Source: Paenibacillus chondroitinus NBRC 15376
Lineage (GTDB): Bacteria; Bacillota; Bacilli; Paenibacillales; NBRC-103111
Length of the DNA stretch: 64,000 bases
Assembly: GCF_004000765.1 (NCBI RefSeq)
Contig: NZ_BILW01000024.1
Location: 1 to 64,000, forward strand
Direction of reading: 5' to 3'
Position 1 is the first letter of the stretch, and the number at the start of each line of letters is the position of its first letter. Of this stretch, positions 33,997-42,955 are shown in pieces. Position numbers and translations under genes: made by a program. A model generated the notes under the pieces. It made no database searches. It was given only the letters and a program-made list of their open reading frames with translations, and was not told the origin of the DNA.

Positions 33997-34263
33997 TCAT
34001 TCGTCCTTCGACACCGCACGGGAATGAACCAAATGAATCGCTGTGCGAATCACATAAACGAAAACACTGCCTACCATGAATCCGATTCCAATCATTAACA
34101 TAGCATTGCGATCACTGAAATGATCCAAACTCAACAAGCTTAATACTAACCCTATGCCAAGCAAAGCCCATGCCGCGATAGTCATTAACTTCACTAATGG
34201 CACCACATCACGTTCACTGCGTTCATTACTTACGGTTACTGTTTTAACAGCCATCATCATCAC
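33997..34263 (-). CDS. Small two-helix membrane protein
   Basis: An 88-residue protein with a charged N-terminus (SNERSERD) and two hydrophobic segments (about residues 25-44 and 53-74). Several ATG codons in a row (34263-34252) leave the exact start open; GGAGTG precedes them. No family is recognised. It is upstream of qoxA on the same strand but separated by a terminator, and divergent from the MBL hydrolase gene. Its promoter shares a 15-base sequence with that gene's promoter. Confidence 0.65.
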   Translation of the reverse strand: MMMMAVKTVTVSNERSERDVVPLVKLMTIAAWALLGIGLVLSLLSLDHFSDRNAMLMIGIGFMVGSVFVYVIRTAIHLVHSRAVSKDE

Positions 34264-34295
34264 TCCAAACTCAGAAGTAAAAGTCTAATATAGTT

Positions 34296-34420
34296 ATTAT
34301 AACACAAAAAATAAAAAAATGTTCATATTTTATTCACACGTTGATCAAATTTTGGACAAAAATAAAAATCGGATTTTCACAGAATTAACTATTGACATAT
34401 TATTGTTTTTGTGTTATAAT
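34296..34420. promoter_or_regulatory. Divergent promoter pair sharing an inverted 15-base sequence
   Basis: The plus-strand promoter is a full consensus: TTGACA (34392-34397), 17 bases, TATAAT (34415-34420), in front of the MBL gene. On the minus strand TATAAT (34301-34296) serves the small membrane protein. TTTTTGTGTTATAAT occurs exactly at both (34406-34420 plus, 34310-34296 minus). A second plus promoter TTGACT-18-TATGAT lies at 34432-34461. Confidence 0.65.
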
Positions 34421-34497
34421 TAAATATTTTATTGACTTAAACACCCCTCTATAGGTATGATAGTTTCATTCTTTACTATCACGTTGGAGGGATTACG

Positions 34498-35250
34498 ATG
34501 CAAATCGCAAACGGAATTCATATGTTGGAGCTGGAAGTTCTCATCATGGGACAAACAAACGTTATTTATCCTATCCTATTGAGCGATAGCGACGGTGCGG
34601 TATTAATTGATACCGGCTATCCAGGGAACTACCCTCTTCTTTGTAAAGCATTCGAACAGGCCTCTGTCCCTCTTGAACATTTAAAAACGATTGTGATCTC
34701 CCATCAGGACATTGATCATATCGGGAGTTTGCCAGCATTTTTAACAGAAATGCCAGGCAAACTAACTGTACTTGCCAGCCAGCTCGAGAAACCTTATATC
34801 GAAGGCGAGAAAATGTTGATCAAAGTCACGCCGGAGGCCATTGAGCGCGCTGTCGCAAGCTTGCCCGCAAATGTTTCGCCCGAATGGCGGAAAGCTTTTC
34901 GAGCGAATTTAGAAAATCCTCCTAAAGGGAAAGTGCATGGCATCTTGGAAGATGGCCAGGTGCTTGCGATCGCCGGTGGCCTTCAAGTCATTTTGACGCC
35001 AGGCCATACACCTGGGCATTTAAGCTTTTATCACATACCAAGTAAAACGTTGATTGCCGCGGATGCATTGGTTGTTGCCGACGGACAGTTGATGGGTCCT
35101 ATACCTGCTTATTGCTACGATTATGAGTTGGCGAAGCAATCGATTAAGAAGTTCGCCGCTTATGACATCGAGACGGTCATTTGTTATCACGGCGGGCTGT
35201 TTCATGATAAAACGAACGCACGGATTGCTGAGCTAGCAACAGAGCATTGA
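34498..35250 (+). CDS. MBL-fold metallohydrolase
   Basis: A 250-residue metallo-beta-lactamase-fold hydrolase. Metal motif SHQDIDHIGSL (about residues 74-84) replaces the first His of HxHxDH with Ser; GHTPGHLSFY, the DALV Asp and the YHGG His supply other ligands. The loss of the first His is seen in some glyoxalase-II-like subgroups and may leave one metal site weak. TTGGAGGG precedes ATG 34498. It is driven by a very strong consensus promoter. Substrate unknown. Confidence 0.85.
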   Translation: MQIANGIHMLELEVLIMGQTNVIYPILLSDSDGAVLIDTGYPGNYPLLCKAFEQASVPLEHLKTIVISHQDIDHIGSLPAFLTEMPGKLTVLASQLEKPYIEGEKMLIKVTPEAIERAVASLPANVSPEWRKAFRANLENPPKGKVHGILEDGQVLAIAGGLQVILTPGHTPGHLSFYHIPSKTLIAADALVVADGQLMGPIPAYCYDYELAKQSIKKFAAYDIETVICYHGGLFHDKTNARIAELATEH

Positions 35251-35286
35251 GTGGCGAAATACGAGCTGTTTCCTTCTTAAAATTAA

Positions 35287-35318
35287 AAAGCAGGCTGCCC
35301 CAAAGGCAACCTGCTTTC
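35287..35318. terminator. Bidirectional terminator
   Basis: AAAGCAGG...GCC pairs with GGC...CCTGCTTT between the convergent MBL and DUF4870 genes. The minus side runs into a T-rich tail. Confidence 0.7.
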
Positions 35319-35334
35319 CATTATGTACGTCAAA

Positions 35335-35643
35335 CTACTTTAATAGCGTGTATGCGCCGATTACCGGCAGCGGTTTGACTTGACCTTGAGCGGCTGCAAC
35401 AATGCCCAGGATGGCGAAGATGAATAGCGCCAGGTTGGCGAGCGGCAGCAGAATCCAACCGATAATCGGGATGATTCCCAGCACTACGTTCAAGATCACG
35501 CAGCACAGGAATAGTGTCAGCCCTTGATTCGCGTGGTACATAGCAAACTTCGAATCTTTAGCAGCAATCAGCGGAACGAAAAACAAGATATAAGCAATAA
35601 TAGCCATTCCTTTATTACTTTGAATATCCGTGGAATCGTACAT
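35335..35643 (-). CDS. DUF4870-like small membrane protein
   Basis: A 102-residue protein with three or four hydrophobic segments. The layout GMAIIAYILFFVPLIAAKDSKFAMYHANQGLTLFL, then GIIPIIGWILLPLANLALFIFAILGI, is that of the DUF4870/Tic20-like family, whose members have no established function. GAGGTG precedes ATG 35643, which I prefer to the frame start at 35664. Monocistronic; it ends at a shared bidirectional terminator. Confidence 0.75.
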   Translation of the reverse strand: MYDSTDIQSNKGMAIIAYILFFVPLIAAKDSKFAMYHANQGLTLFLCCVILNVVLGIIPIIGWILLPLANLALFIFAILGIVAAAQGQVKPLPVIGAYTLLK

Positions 35644-35722
35644 GGTCAGCACCTCTTTTCTCAAAGTATACTATTTCATTATATTCGGACTTTTCCATCT
35701 ATTCTATTGATTTTCACACAAT

Positions 35723-36703
35723 TCAAAAAATATTTTCCGACCATATCCGCAAGAGTTCCTCCTCACGGGCAGGGTCCATTCCGGCTGCACGCGCCGCATT
35801 CATAGCACGATTTTGATCCCATGCCAACGTATCTCGAACAATTTCAATCAAAGGTCTTGTTGTCAAACCGTTTGCAAAAGCCTTCGTATTGTCCAAGGAG
35901 AACATCCCGACTAGACTATCGCTTTGAATCCAAAGCGGCAGTTCCATCCATTCTCCGACTTCATTTGCCACTAGGAACTCTTCCGGCACCCACGTACAGA
36001 TAACTTCACTCTGAGTATTTTCTGTACAAGATTGAACAACCTCCTCCATTGTATAATCACTTCCGCTAGCATGCAGCGTGCCTACCATCTCTTGCTCCAC
36101 CAAACGAATAATCCAAGCTGATAAGTCGCGCACATCAATAAATTGCAGTTTCCGTTCTTTCGGCAATGGCACTAGCACCTCACCCCCACGGTGAAAACGA
36201 GCTGGCCAATATGTAAAACGATCAGACACATCGTACGGTCCGACAATGAGACCGGGACGAATAACCAGCGTATGATTCGGGAATTCTTGCTGAACGGCTA
36301 GTTCGCAAAGGGCTTTCTTTGCGCCGTATTTCTGACCAGGATCCATCTGATCTGTCAGTTTAGCAACAGGAGCTGATTCATTAACACTCACTTTTTTCAG
36401 ATCCTCGTAAACTGAAATCGTAGAGATGAACGTGTAATGTCTCACTTGATTCTTTAGCTGCTTAGCGGCGGCTAAGACCGACTCAGGTTCATACCCGCTG
36501 GTATCAATCACCGCATCCCACTCACGACCTTGCAGGAGGTCTAAGTCGTTATTCCGATCGCCAATAATATGCCGAACGTTTGGAAAGGCATTGGCATCAT
36601 GCAAGCCGCGATGAAACAAGGTAACGTCATGCCCCTGCGCTATTGCCGCTTCCGTTAGGGCTCGTCCAAGAAACTTAGTACCACCAAGAATGAGTATTTT
36701 CAT
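35723..36703 (-). CDS. NAD-dependent epimerase/reductase (extended SDR-like)
   Basis: A 326-residue Rossmann-fold protein. The nucleotide-binding glycines are GGTKFLGRAL at residues 7-16. The catalytic-type YGAKK (Tyr and Lys) is near residue 145, after a Ser/Thr-rich strand STISVY. The sequence resembles atypical extended SDRs annotated as epimerase or isoflavone-reductase-like. Substrate is not deducible. GGAGGG precedes ATG 36703, and the FAD monooxygenase gene lies 33 bases further upstream on the same strand, so the two may form one transcript. Confidence 0.82.
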   Translation of the reverse strand: MKILILGGTKFLGRALTEAAIAQGHDVTLFHRGLHDANAFPNVRHIIGDRNNDLDLLQGREWDAVIDTSGYEPESVLAAAKQLKNQVRHYTFISTISVYEDLKKVSVNESAPVAKLTDQMDPGQKYGAKKALCELAVQQEFPNHTLVIRPGLIVGPYDVSDRFTYWPARFHRGGEVLVPLPKERKLQFIDVRDLSAWIIRLVEQEMVGTLHASGSDYTMEEVVQSCTENTQSEVICTWVPEEFLVANEVGEWMELPLWIQSDSLVGMFSLDNTKAFANGLTTRPLIEIVRDTLAWDQNRAMNAARAAGMDPAREEELLRIWSENIF

Positions 36704-36736
36704 TAGTACCCTCCATTGTTATATCTTCTAATCGTA

Positions 36737-37948
36737 TCATTTCAGCCACTCTTTACAATCCCAATCGGACATGCGATACCCCAGCAACCAATGCAGCTGC
36801 TTGATTTTGAATGAATCAGGAAATAAACTCAGCAATAAATTACGTAATTTTATGGTTATCGGGTTTTCCATTTGTACCATTCGGGCCATGCGTCTCGACT
36901 GCCGTACAATGCGATTAGCTCGTGGGATGCGAATGGCTTCATACGTCTCGTACGCTCTTCTAATACTAGGTAGCGTTATATCGGCGGCTTCCTTCAGACA
37001 CTTTGCAAATACATAAGCATCCTCCATCGCTTGCGCTCCGCCTTGTCCCAAATTCGGCAGCATGGGGTGTGCCGCATCGCCAAGCAATACCACTCTCCCC
37101 TTGCTCCATGAAGTAAGCGGATCACGATCATAAATATCATGTTTGAGAATCTCATGCTCGTCTGTCGCCATCACCACCTCTTCGATTGGAGCATGCCAGC
37201 CGCTTAATTGCTGAAGAACATGCTCTTTCTTTCCCCGCACTTCTTGGCCTTCAGGGGCATTAATCGCAACAAACCAATAGATTTGACCTTCGCCCAGCTG
37301 CGAAAATCCAAATCGCCTCCCACTGCCCCAAGCTTCAAAACCTCCGCCAACCTCTAAAGTGTAAGCAGGGTCTACATAATCAGCTACGCCACGAAAAGCC
37401 GTAAATCCTGAATACGTCAGCGGACCTGCCCTAAACAAGAGCCTAGCCGTATCAGAATGCAGTCCGTCTGCACCGATCAAAATATCCGCATGGTCTTCCG
37501 TCCCATCCTCAAACCGAACGCTGACACCATGCTCATTTTGTTCAATTGACATCATCTTTTTCCGATCATACAACTTCGTCTCATCCCTCAGAGACTTTGC
37601 CAAAATAGCCTGCAGCTTCGCACGATGAATAAGATAGCTATACGTCCCATAGCTGGCTGCTTGTTTGGCTACCGGAACGGATGTGATGGCTTTGCCATCC
37701 CAAGAGCGAATGTCAGCCATTCCGACTTTGGCACCTACTTGCTTCACCTTATCGGCGACTCCAAGATCATTCAAGACTTCCAATGCGTTCGCGGCGATGA
37801 CAATCCCTGCTCCAAATTCAGCACGCGCTTCCTTTTTCTCATAAATGACGGCTTCCCATCCGATTTTTTGTAAAAATAGGGCCGTAGTGAGGCCGCCAAT
37901 GCCTGCCCCAATGATAATCGCTTTCTTGCCGGGTGCAACAGACTCCAT
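36737..37948 (-). CDS. FAD-dependent monooxygenase
   Basis: A 403-residue class A flavoprotein monooxygenase (PHBH fold). The FAD motif IIGAGIGGLTTA is near residues 11-22, the DG motif GADGLHSDTAR near 160, and the GD motif VVLLGDAAHPMLPNLGQGG near 290. Such enzymes use NAD(P)H and FAD to hydroxylate aromatic substrates. AGGAGGACGGC precedes ATG 37948. The epimerase gene downstream suggests a shared pathway, perhaps detoxification or secondary metabolism. The substrate is not known. Confidence 0.87.
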   Translation of the reverse strand: MESVAPGKKAIIIGAGIGGLTTALFLQKIGWEAVIYEKKEARAEFGAGIVIAANALEVLNDLGVADKVKQVGAKVGMADIRSWDGKAITSVPVAKQAASYGTYSYLIHRAKLQAILAKSLRDETKLYDRKKMMSIEQNEHGVSVRFEDGTEDHADILIGADGLHSDTARLLFRAGPLTYSGFTAFRGVADYVDPAYTLEVGGGFEAWGSGRRFGFSQLGEGQIYWFVAINAPEGQEVRGKKEHVLQQLSGWHAPIEEVVMATDEHEILKHDIYDRDPLTSWSKGRVVLLGDAAHPMLPNLGQGGAQAMEDAYVFAKCLKEAADITLPSIRRAYETYEAIRIPRANRIVRQSRRMARMVQMENPITIKLRNLLLSLFPDSFKIKQLHWLLGYRMSDWDCKEWLK

Positions 37949-38067
37949 GCCGTCCTCCTAGTTCCAGTCATTTCCATCTACTTTATCATATTCCGGGAAA
38001 GACAAATACTCCTTAATCCAAAGACTAAGGAGTATTACAATCATGCATATTAATTCTCATCTAACGA

Positions 38068-38217
38068 TTAATTGGCAACTTTTTCTTGCTGCACTTCTAT
38101 CAGTTCTAAGTTGGAGAAAAAAAGGCTTAGTTTTTGCATTTTTTCAGAAGCAGCCAATTTCGGCAGTGGAGGGCACATCGGTTTCCCGTTATAACATACG
38201 ATAAATAACAAATTCAT
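38068..38217 (-). CDS. Possible small gene of 49 residues, or remnant of a larger one
   Basis: In the 448-nt gap upstream of the monooxygenase gene, an ATG at 38217 with AAAGGA six bases upstream opens 49 codons (MNLLFIVCYNGKPMCPPLPKLAA...). The frame stays open for about 17 codons upstream of the ATG (reading CPALFVGKYKKAAQKIHKG) before a TGA, which looks protein-like. It could be the surviving 3' end of a longer gene. No family is recognised. Nothing else of note lies in this gap apart from the terminator near 38363. Confidence 0.35.
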   Translation of the reverse strand: MNLLFIVCYNGKPMCPPLPKLAASEKMQKLSLFFSNLELIEVQQEKVAN

Positions 38218-38362
38218 CACCATTCCTTTATGAATTTTTTGCGCAGCCTTCTTGTATTTTCCGACAAATAAAGCGGGACACCGTCAATATTCGATATGTA
38301 TATGCAACTGCACGGGGCAATATGCTATCTTTTTTAAACCGTTTAACCTTGTATATAATTCG

Positions 38363-38391
38363 AAAGACCCCCTCTGGTTAGAGGGGGTCTT
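38363..38391 (-). terminator. Terminator of the deoxynucleoside kinase gene
   Basis: AAGACCCCCTC and GAGGGGGTCTT form an 11-bp perfect stem with a 5-base loop just after the stop codon. Confidence 0.8.
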
Positions 38392-38396
38392 CATTA

Positions 38397-39053
38397 TTAA
38401 ACAATCGCTAATTCGGAAAGTTTAGCTCGTACTCGATTCACTAATTCTTGCGCATCTTCAGGACGGTTCACAACATCCACTTGGTCCATATCTACGATCA
38501 ACACTTCAGAAGCGTGATAATGATTCATTACCCAATCATCATACCCTGACCAAAGCTGTCGATAGTAGTCAACTAAGGATTGATCCTGCTCGAAGCTGCG
38601 TCCTCTTAATCCGATACGAAACATCACGGTATCAAAGGAGGCTTTGAGATAGACCATCAGATCAGGTGCCTTTTTGGGAAGCTCTGCAAGTTCAGACATC
38701 ATATTGTCTGCAAGCCCTTCGTACACATCGAATTCCAGTTGAGAGATTCGCCCAAGCTCCCTATTTACTTTTGCAAAGTACCAATCCTCGTAAATGCTTC
38801 TATCAAGTACATTTCGATTATGTACCAATGCTTGTTTAATCGCCTTAAATCTTGTATTCAGGAAGTGCAGCTGAAGCAGAAACGGATAACGCTTCTTCTC
38901 AATCTCTTCCGGAGATGACGTGTAAAACAGCGGCAAAATCGGATTATCATCTACACTTTCATAGAAAACACTTGAATTCAGTTCTTTTCCAAGTAAAGTG
39001 GATACTGATGTTTTACCGAGACCGATCATTCCCCCAACCACAATCACAGCCAT
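38397..39053 (-). CDS. Deoxynucleoside kinase (Dck/Dgk type)
   Basis: Salvages deoxynucleosides by phosphorylation. The 218-residue product has P-loop GGMIGLGKTS near residue 8, the DRSIYEDWYFA block (catalytic DRS motif) near 83 and the arginine-rich lid RIGLRGRSFEQ near 150. AAAGGGG sits before ATG 39053; the longer frame from 39077 has no site. Bacilli usually carry dck and dgk side by side; only one is here, so substrate preference (dA/dC or dG) is undecided. Confidence 0.87.
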   Translation of the reverse strand: MAVIVVGGMIGLGKTSVSTLLGKELNSSVFYESVDDNPILPLFYTSSPEEIEKKRYPFLLQLHFLNTRFKAIKQALVHNRNVLDRSIYEDWYFAKVNRELGRISQLEFDVYEGLADNMMSELAELPKKAPDLMVYLKASFDTVMFRIGLRGRSFEQDQSLVDYYRQLWSGYDDWVMNHYHASEVLIVDMDQVDVVNRPEDAQELVNRVRAKLSELAIV

Positions 39054-39285
39054 TGACCCCTTTCTCCTTCTACCCAATCATAATTTACCTACTGTCAATT
39101 TTCGCAAAGCTTTCCTATTATACAAGGAAATCAAGGTCCTGCAAACATTATTTTTTTGCTTTATCCTGCGTCTATTCCGAAAACATACAAAAAAAATGTT
39201 CCAATGGTTTCGTGATTGTTTAATTGTTCATACTGTCACTAATAATAAGTGCAAGTTCATAAAAAAATAAGACAGAGGTGTGTCG

Positions 39286-39516
39286 ATGATTTACGGAACC
39301 AAACTACTGGATACAGATATAGAGCTTTTTATTGCAGCCTTGACCAAAACACCTGTCTATGTTTGGTCGTTAGATCCTCTAGGCGTTTATTATCAGGTCA
39401 GCTCAGGGATTATTGTCAAATATACGCCTGATGAAGTACGAATCCACAATGAGCAAGACGCATCGATTTCAAAATGGTATTCCCGTGAATCCAATGAATT
39501 CAGCATCAGTTTCTAA
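39286..39516 (+). CDS. Small protein of unknown function
   Basis: A 76-residue soluble protein from ATG 39286, preceded by AGAGGTG. The sequence (MIYGTKLLDTDIELFIAALTKTP, then VYVWSLDPLGVYYQVSSGIIVKYTPDEVRI) is strand-rich with aromatic residues. No domain recognised. It converges on the PAS kinase gene through a shared bidirectional terminator. Confidence 0.6.
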   Translation: MIYGTKLLDTDIELFIAALTKTPVYVWSLDPLGVYYQVSSGIIVKYTPDEVRIHNEQDASISKWYSRESNEFSISF

Positions 39517-39522
39517 TTAACG

Positions 39523-39562
39523 AAAAAACCGCCCTTCTCCATTAGTGGAAAGACGGTTTTTT
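39523..39562. terminator. Bidirectional terminator
   Basis: AAAAAACCG and CGGTTTTTT pair, with further CTT/AAG pairs inside. Both strands end in T-runs. Confidence 0.75.
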
Positions 39563-39572
39563 CACGCGAACT

Positions 39573-41819
39573 TCAGTTCCATTCCATGATGTTTTGTCCA
39601 CTTGTCAGCGTAGGTAAACACACATCAATGACCGTTCCTTCTCCTAAATGGCTCTGGATGGTCATTGTCCCTTTATGAGCCTCAACAATTTTAAAACACA
39701 TCATTAATCCGAGACCTGTCCCCTTTTCCTTCGTCGTGTAAAATGGTTCCCCTAATTGCTTTAATCGGTCATCCGGAATGCCGCAGCCGTTGTCTTCTGT
39801 CCGAACCCTTATCCAATCGTCACCTTGCAGGGAAACCGTCAGTTTGATTTGCCCATCCTTCGCAATGGCTTCCATCGCATTTTTAACCAAATTAATAAAT
39901 AATTGCTTCAAATGCATTTCCGAACAAACAAGCTGTGTGCTCTCCGTTTCAAATTCCAAGACAAGCTCCACATCGCATAACACGGCCTGCGTTTCGAGCA
40001 GAGCAGTAACCGATTGAAGAATCTCCTTCAGATCGCTTTTTTTGTAATGAATCGCCTCCGGCTTGGCAATCAAAAGAAATTCACTGACGATAAAATTAAT
40101 TCGATCCAGTTCGGAGAGCATGATATCAAAATAGTGCTGTTTCCCCTTTACGTCATTTTGCAGCAGCTGCAAGAAGCCGCGAAGTGAAGTGAGGGGGTTT
40201 CTGATTTCGTGCGCTAATCCTGCGGCTAATTGTCCTGCGACAGATAGCTTATCCGATTTACGTAACAATTCCTCCGTTCGATTCCGTTCTGTTATGTCTC
40301 TTGAGATGCCGGCGAAGCCAATAATTTCGCCTTTTTCATTTTTGATCGGCGTTTTTGTTACGCTCACATGTACAAGCTGTCCATCCTTCCGCAGTCTGAC
40401 GGTCTCAAGCCCAGAAATCTGCTTGCCAGCCTTCAGCATGTCATAGATTTCTTTGCGCTGTTCCTCCAGGAAATCAGGATAAATCGGCAGCGGCTTATTC
40501 AATAATTCATCTTGGTGCCAACCAAATATTTGCTCGTAAGCCCCATTGACCGAAATAACTCTAGCACGTAAATCAAGCACACAAATGGCATCTGTCGTAT
40601 TGCTGATGAATGATTCAAGAAGATCCTTGGTCTCTCTAAGTTCAGTTTCCATACGTTTTCGTTCCGTAATATCCACACAGGATCCGATAACTTCAATGAC
40701 GCGGCCATTTTCAAAAATCGGTCGCAAGGAAGTTAGGTAAGTAATTCCACGAAAGGTCGCTTCATACATGACATTTTCCTCGCCATTCCACGCCCTGCGG
40801 TAAAACGAATCCATATTAACAGCCATAGAATACGGCCAAATTTCATAGAGATGATTGCCAAGGATATTCGAAGGTTGAAATCCCAATCGATAGAGAAGCT
40901 CGCCGTCGCATAACGTGTGAATGAATTTTCCTTGCATTTGTCTAAACTTCATCGTCATGCCTTGCTGTCTGCGTACCGTATCGTGTAAATCCTGTTGAGC
41001 AACCCGCAGGGATTCGCGATCTTTGTTATGCTGGGTAATGTCTCTGGCAATCACATATATCCCTTCATTCATGCCATCAACGATAATGGGCACGTTCTTC
41101 AAGCCTAACTCAATCTGCTCACCGTTTTTATGCTTAACTCGGAGCATGTAATTATCGCTCTTAGAAACGATGCTATCGATCCAATTATTTACATGATGAT
41201 CCTGCTTCCACAGGTGGTTTATGGACTGACCTACCATCTCGCGCTCCGTATACCCCAGAATCCTTTCCATGGCGGGATTCACACTTTTAATCATCCCTTT
41301 AAGATCACAGGTGAGAATTCCGGCAGGATTATGCTCGATTAATGATTTATATCTCTGCTCACTTTCTGCAAGCTTCCGTTCCATTTCCGTTTTTTGTGAA
41401 AGATAATTGATTTGAGACATAAAATAAAACGGTTCATCCTGTGAATCTCTCATTAAAGAGATCCTGAATTCCACCCAGGCGATGCTCCCATCTTTGCGAA
41501 TCAATTTTTTCTCAAGTTGATAGAAGCTTGTATCTCCAGCGAGCATTTGCTCGAAATAAGCTTCTAATTCCTCGGCTTCATCCTGCGAAAATATCGCATG
41601 TAGCTCCCTATTGACTAACTCTTCCTCCGCATAGCCGGTTAAGGTGCATAAACTCGTATTCACTCTCATCCATAACCCGTTCAGCGAAATAATGGCGATA
41701 CCCATCGTGGTGAATTCGAAAACTGCGGCAAAAGACGGTTCTGTGCTCGAAAGCAAACCCTGAATATTGTCAGGATCTGCACGGTTTGAACGATCCTGCG
41801 GATTATTGACCCTATTCAT
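39573..41819 (-). CDS. Multi-PAS sporulation-type sensor histidine kinase
   Basis: A soluble kinase of 748 residues. Four PAS/PAC-like modules occupy about residues 30-145, 150-270, 285-390 and 395-515. The HisKA segment has AHEIRNPLTSLRGFLQLLQ (His near 536), and the ATPase domain has LFINLVKNAMEAI, EDNGCGIPD and KGTGLGLM. The H-box and its extension closely resemble the KinA/KinC/KinE kinases that feed phosphate into the Spo0F phosphorelay. No transmembrane segment is seen. TAGGAG precedes ATG 41819. The orphan position (no adjacent response regulator) agrees with a phosphorelay role. Confidence 0.85.
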   Translation of the reverse strand: MNRVNNPQDRSNRADPDNIQGLLSSTEPSFAAVFEFTTMGIAIISLNGLWMRVNTSLCTLTGYAEEELVNRELHAIFSQDEAEELEAYFEQMLAGDTSFYQLEKKLIRKDGSIAWVEFRISLMRDSQDEPFYFMSQINYLSQKTEMERKLAESEQRYKSLIEHNPAGILTCDLKGMIKSVNPAMERILGYTEREMVGQSINHLWKQDHHVNNWIDSIVSKSDNYMLRVKHKNGEQIELGLKNVPIIVDGMNEGIYVIARDITQHNKDRESLRVAQQDLHDTVRRQQGMTMKFRQMQGKFIHTLCDGELLYRLGFQPSNILGNHLYEIWPYSMAVNMDSFYRRAWNGEENVMYEATFRGITYLTSLRPIFENGRVIEVIGSCVDITERKRMETELRETKDLLESFISNTTDAICVLDLRARVISVNGAYEQIFGWHQDELLNKPLPIYPDFLEEQRKEIYDMLKAGKQISGLETVRLRKDGQLVHVSVTKTPIKNEKGEIIGFAGISRDITERNRTEELLRKSDKLSVAGQLAAGLAHEIRNPLTSLRGFLQLLQNDVKGKQHYFDIMLSELDRINFIVSEFLLIAKPEAIHYKKSDLKEILQSVTALLETQAVLCDVELVLEFETESTQLVCSEMHLKQLFINLVKNAMEAIAKDGQIKLTVSLQGDDWIRVRTEDNGCGIPDDRLKQLGEPFYTTKEKGTGLGLMMCFKIVEAHKGTMTIQSHLGEGTVIDVCLPTLTSGQNIMEWN

Positions 41820-42022
41820 ACGTTATCTCCTATCATAGATATGCATTGGATGGCTTTCAGTACCGATCGTTTTTTGAATTCGACAACTTGCATATTATTC
41901 CTTCTATAGAAGCTGTTGGAACATAAATTATTCGCGATATGTGACCTTGAGCGTAATTGTTATGTTAGAATGTAAGTGGTCACACTATCTTTTAACGGGT
42001 TGTACGAAGGAGGAATGACAGC

Positions 42023-42955
42023 TTGCCAAACATCTGGACTCATCTCATATTCGGCCAAGAATTGATGGCGCAACTGGGTCATGACCAAATGCTCAATGAC
42101 AGACAACTGCGACAGGTTTTCTCCCTTGGCTGTCAAGGGCCGGACTTCTTGTTCTACCATAATTTCTTGCCTTGGAAAAAGGATATAACGCTAAATCAAT
42201 TAGGAAGTCTCATGCATGCAAAAAATTGCGGTCCATTCCTGGAGAATTTACTACGACAGGTGCAAGGCCGCGGTCTATATAATCCGGCCGTTGTTTATGT
42301 ACTTGGATTCATTACGCACCATATTTTAGACCGTAACATGCATCCATATGTTTTCTATAAATCAGGTTTCAAGAAATGGGATCATCAACGTTTTGAAATC
42401 ATTATGGACACTCTGATCGTCAAACGCAAACGTGGAGTTCAGACATGGAAAACACCGGTTTGGAAAGAAATTTTTGTGGGTGAAAAGCTGCCGCTTGGCG
42501 TTGCACCTGCTCTAATGCAAGCAACGGCTAACAACTACCCGGACATCGCTACGAACATTACGGAGAAAGATTGGAACGACGCTTACTATGATCTGATTAA
42601 AGCACAGCGTCTTTTTCACGATCCCAAAGGAATCAAGAGGGTATTAACCTTCGGTAAAATATCGCCGTTGGTTTATAAAAAGCGTGTGGCTCCGCTCGAC
42701 TATTTAAACGAAGCCCACACGGTTTGGAACTGTCCGACATCGCTAGAAGAGACCTATACGCATAGCATCTGGGACTTATGGAATATAGCTATGGCAGATG
42801 GTGGAACCGTCCTCCAAGCGGCAATTCAAGTTTTACTGAGAGGTTCGTCTGCCGACCTGCAAACCTTTACTGCCGTTCTAGGCAATCGCTCTTACGAAAC
42901 CGGGAAAGACTGCGACAGCGGTCTGGAAATCACGCATGTGAAGCCCATGCTTTAA
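42023..42955 (+). CDS. Zinc-dependent phospholipase C-like protein
   Basis: A 310-residue helical protein of the zinc-dependent phospholipase C/S1-P1-like family. Possible metal ligands are W5-T6-H7 at the N-terminus (MPNIWTHLIFGQE), LGCQGPDFLFYH, FITHHILDRNMHPYVFY and THSIWDLWN. TTG 42023 is the start, nine bases after GGAGG. There is no signal peptide, unlike secreted PlcB or Bacillus cereus PLC, so it may be intracellular. It converges with the M3 peptidase gene, overlapping by four bases. Confidence 0.78.
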   Translation: MPNIWTHLIFGQELMAQLGHDQMLNDRQLRQVFSLGCQGPDFLFYHNFLPWKKDITLNQLGSLMHAKNCGPFLENLLRQVQGRGLYNPAVVYVLGFITHHILDRNMHPYVFYKSGFKKWDHQRFEIIMDTLIVKRKRGVQTWKTPVWKEIFVGEKLPLGVAPALMQATANNYPDIATNITEKDWNDAYYDLIKAQRLFHDPKGIKRVLTFGKISPLVYKKRVAPLDYLNEAHTVWNCPTSLEETYTHSIWDLWNIAMADGGTVLQAAIQVLLRGSSADLQTFTAVLGNRSYETGKDCDSGLEITHVKPML

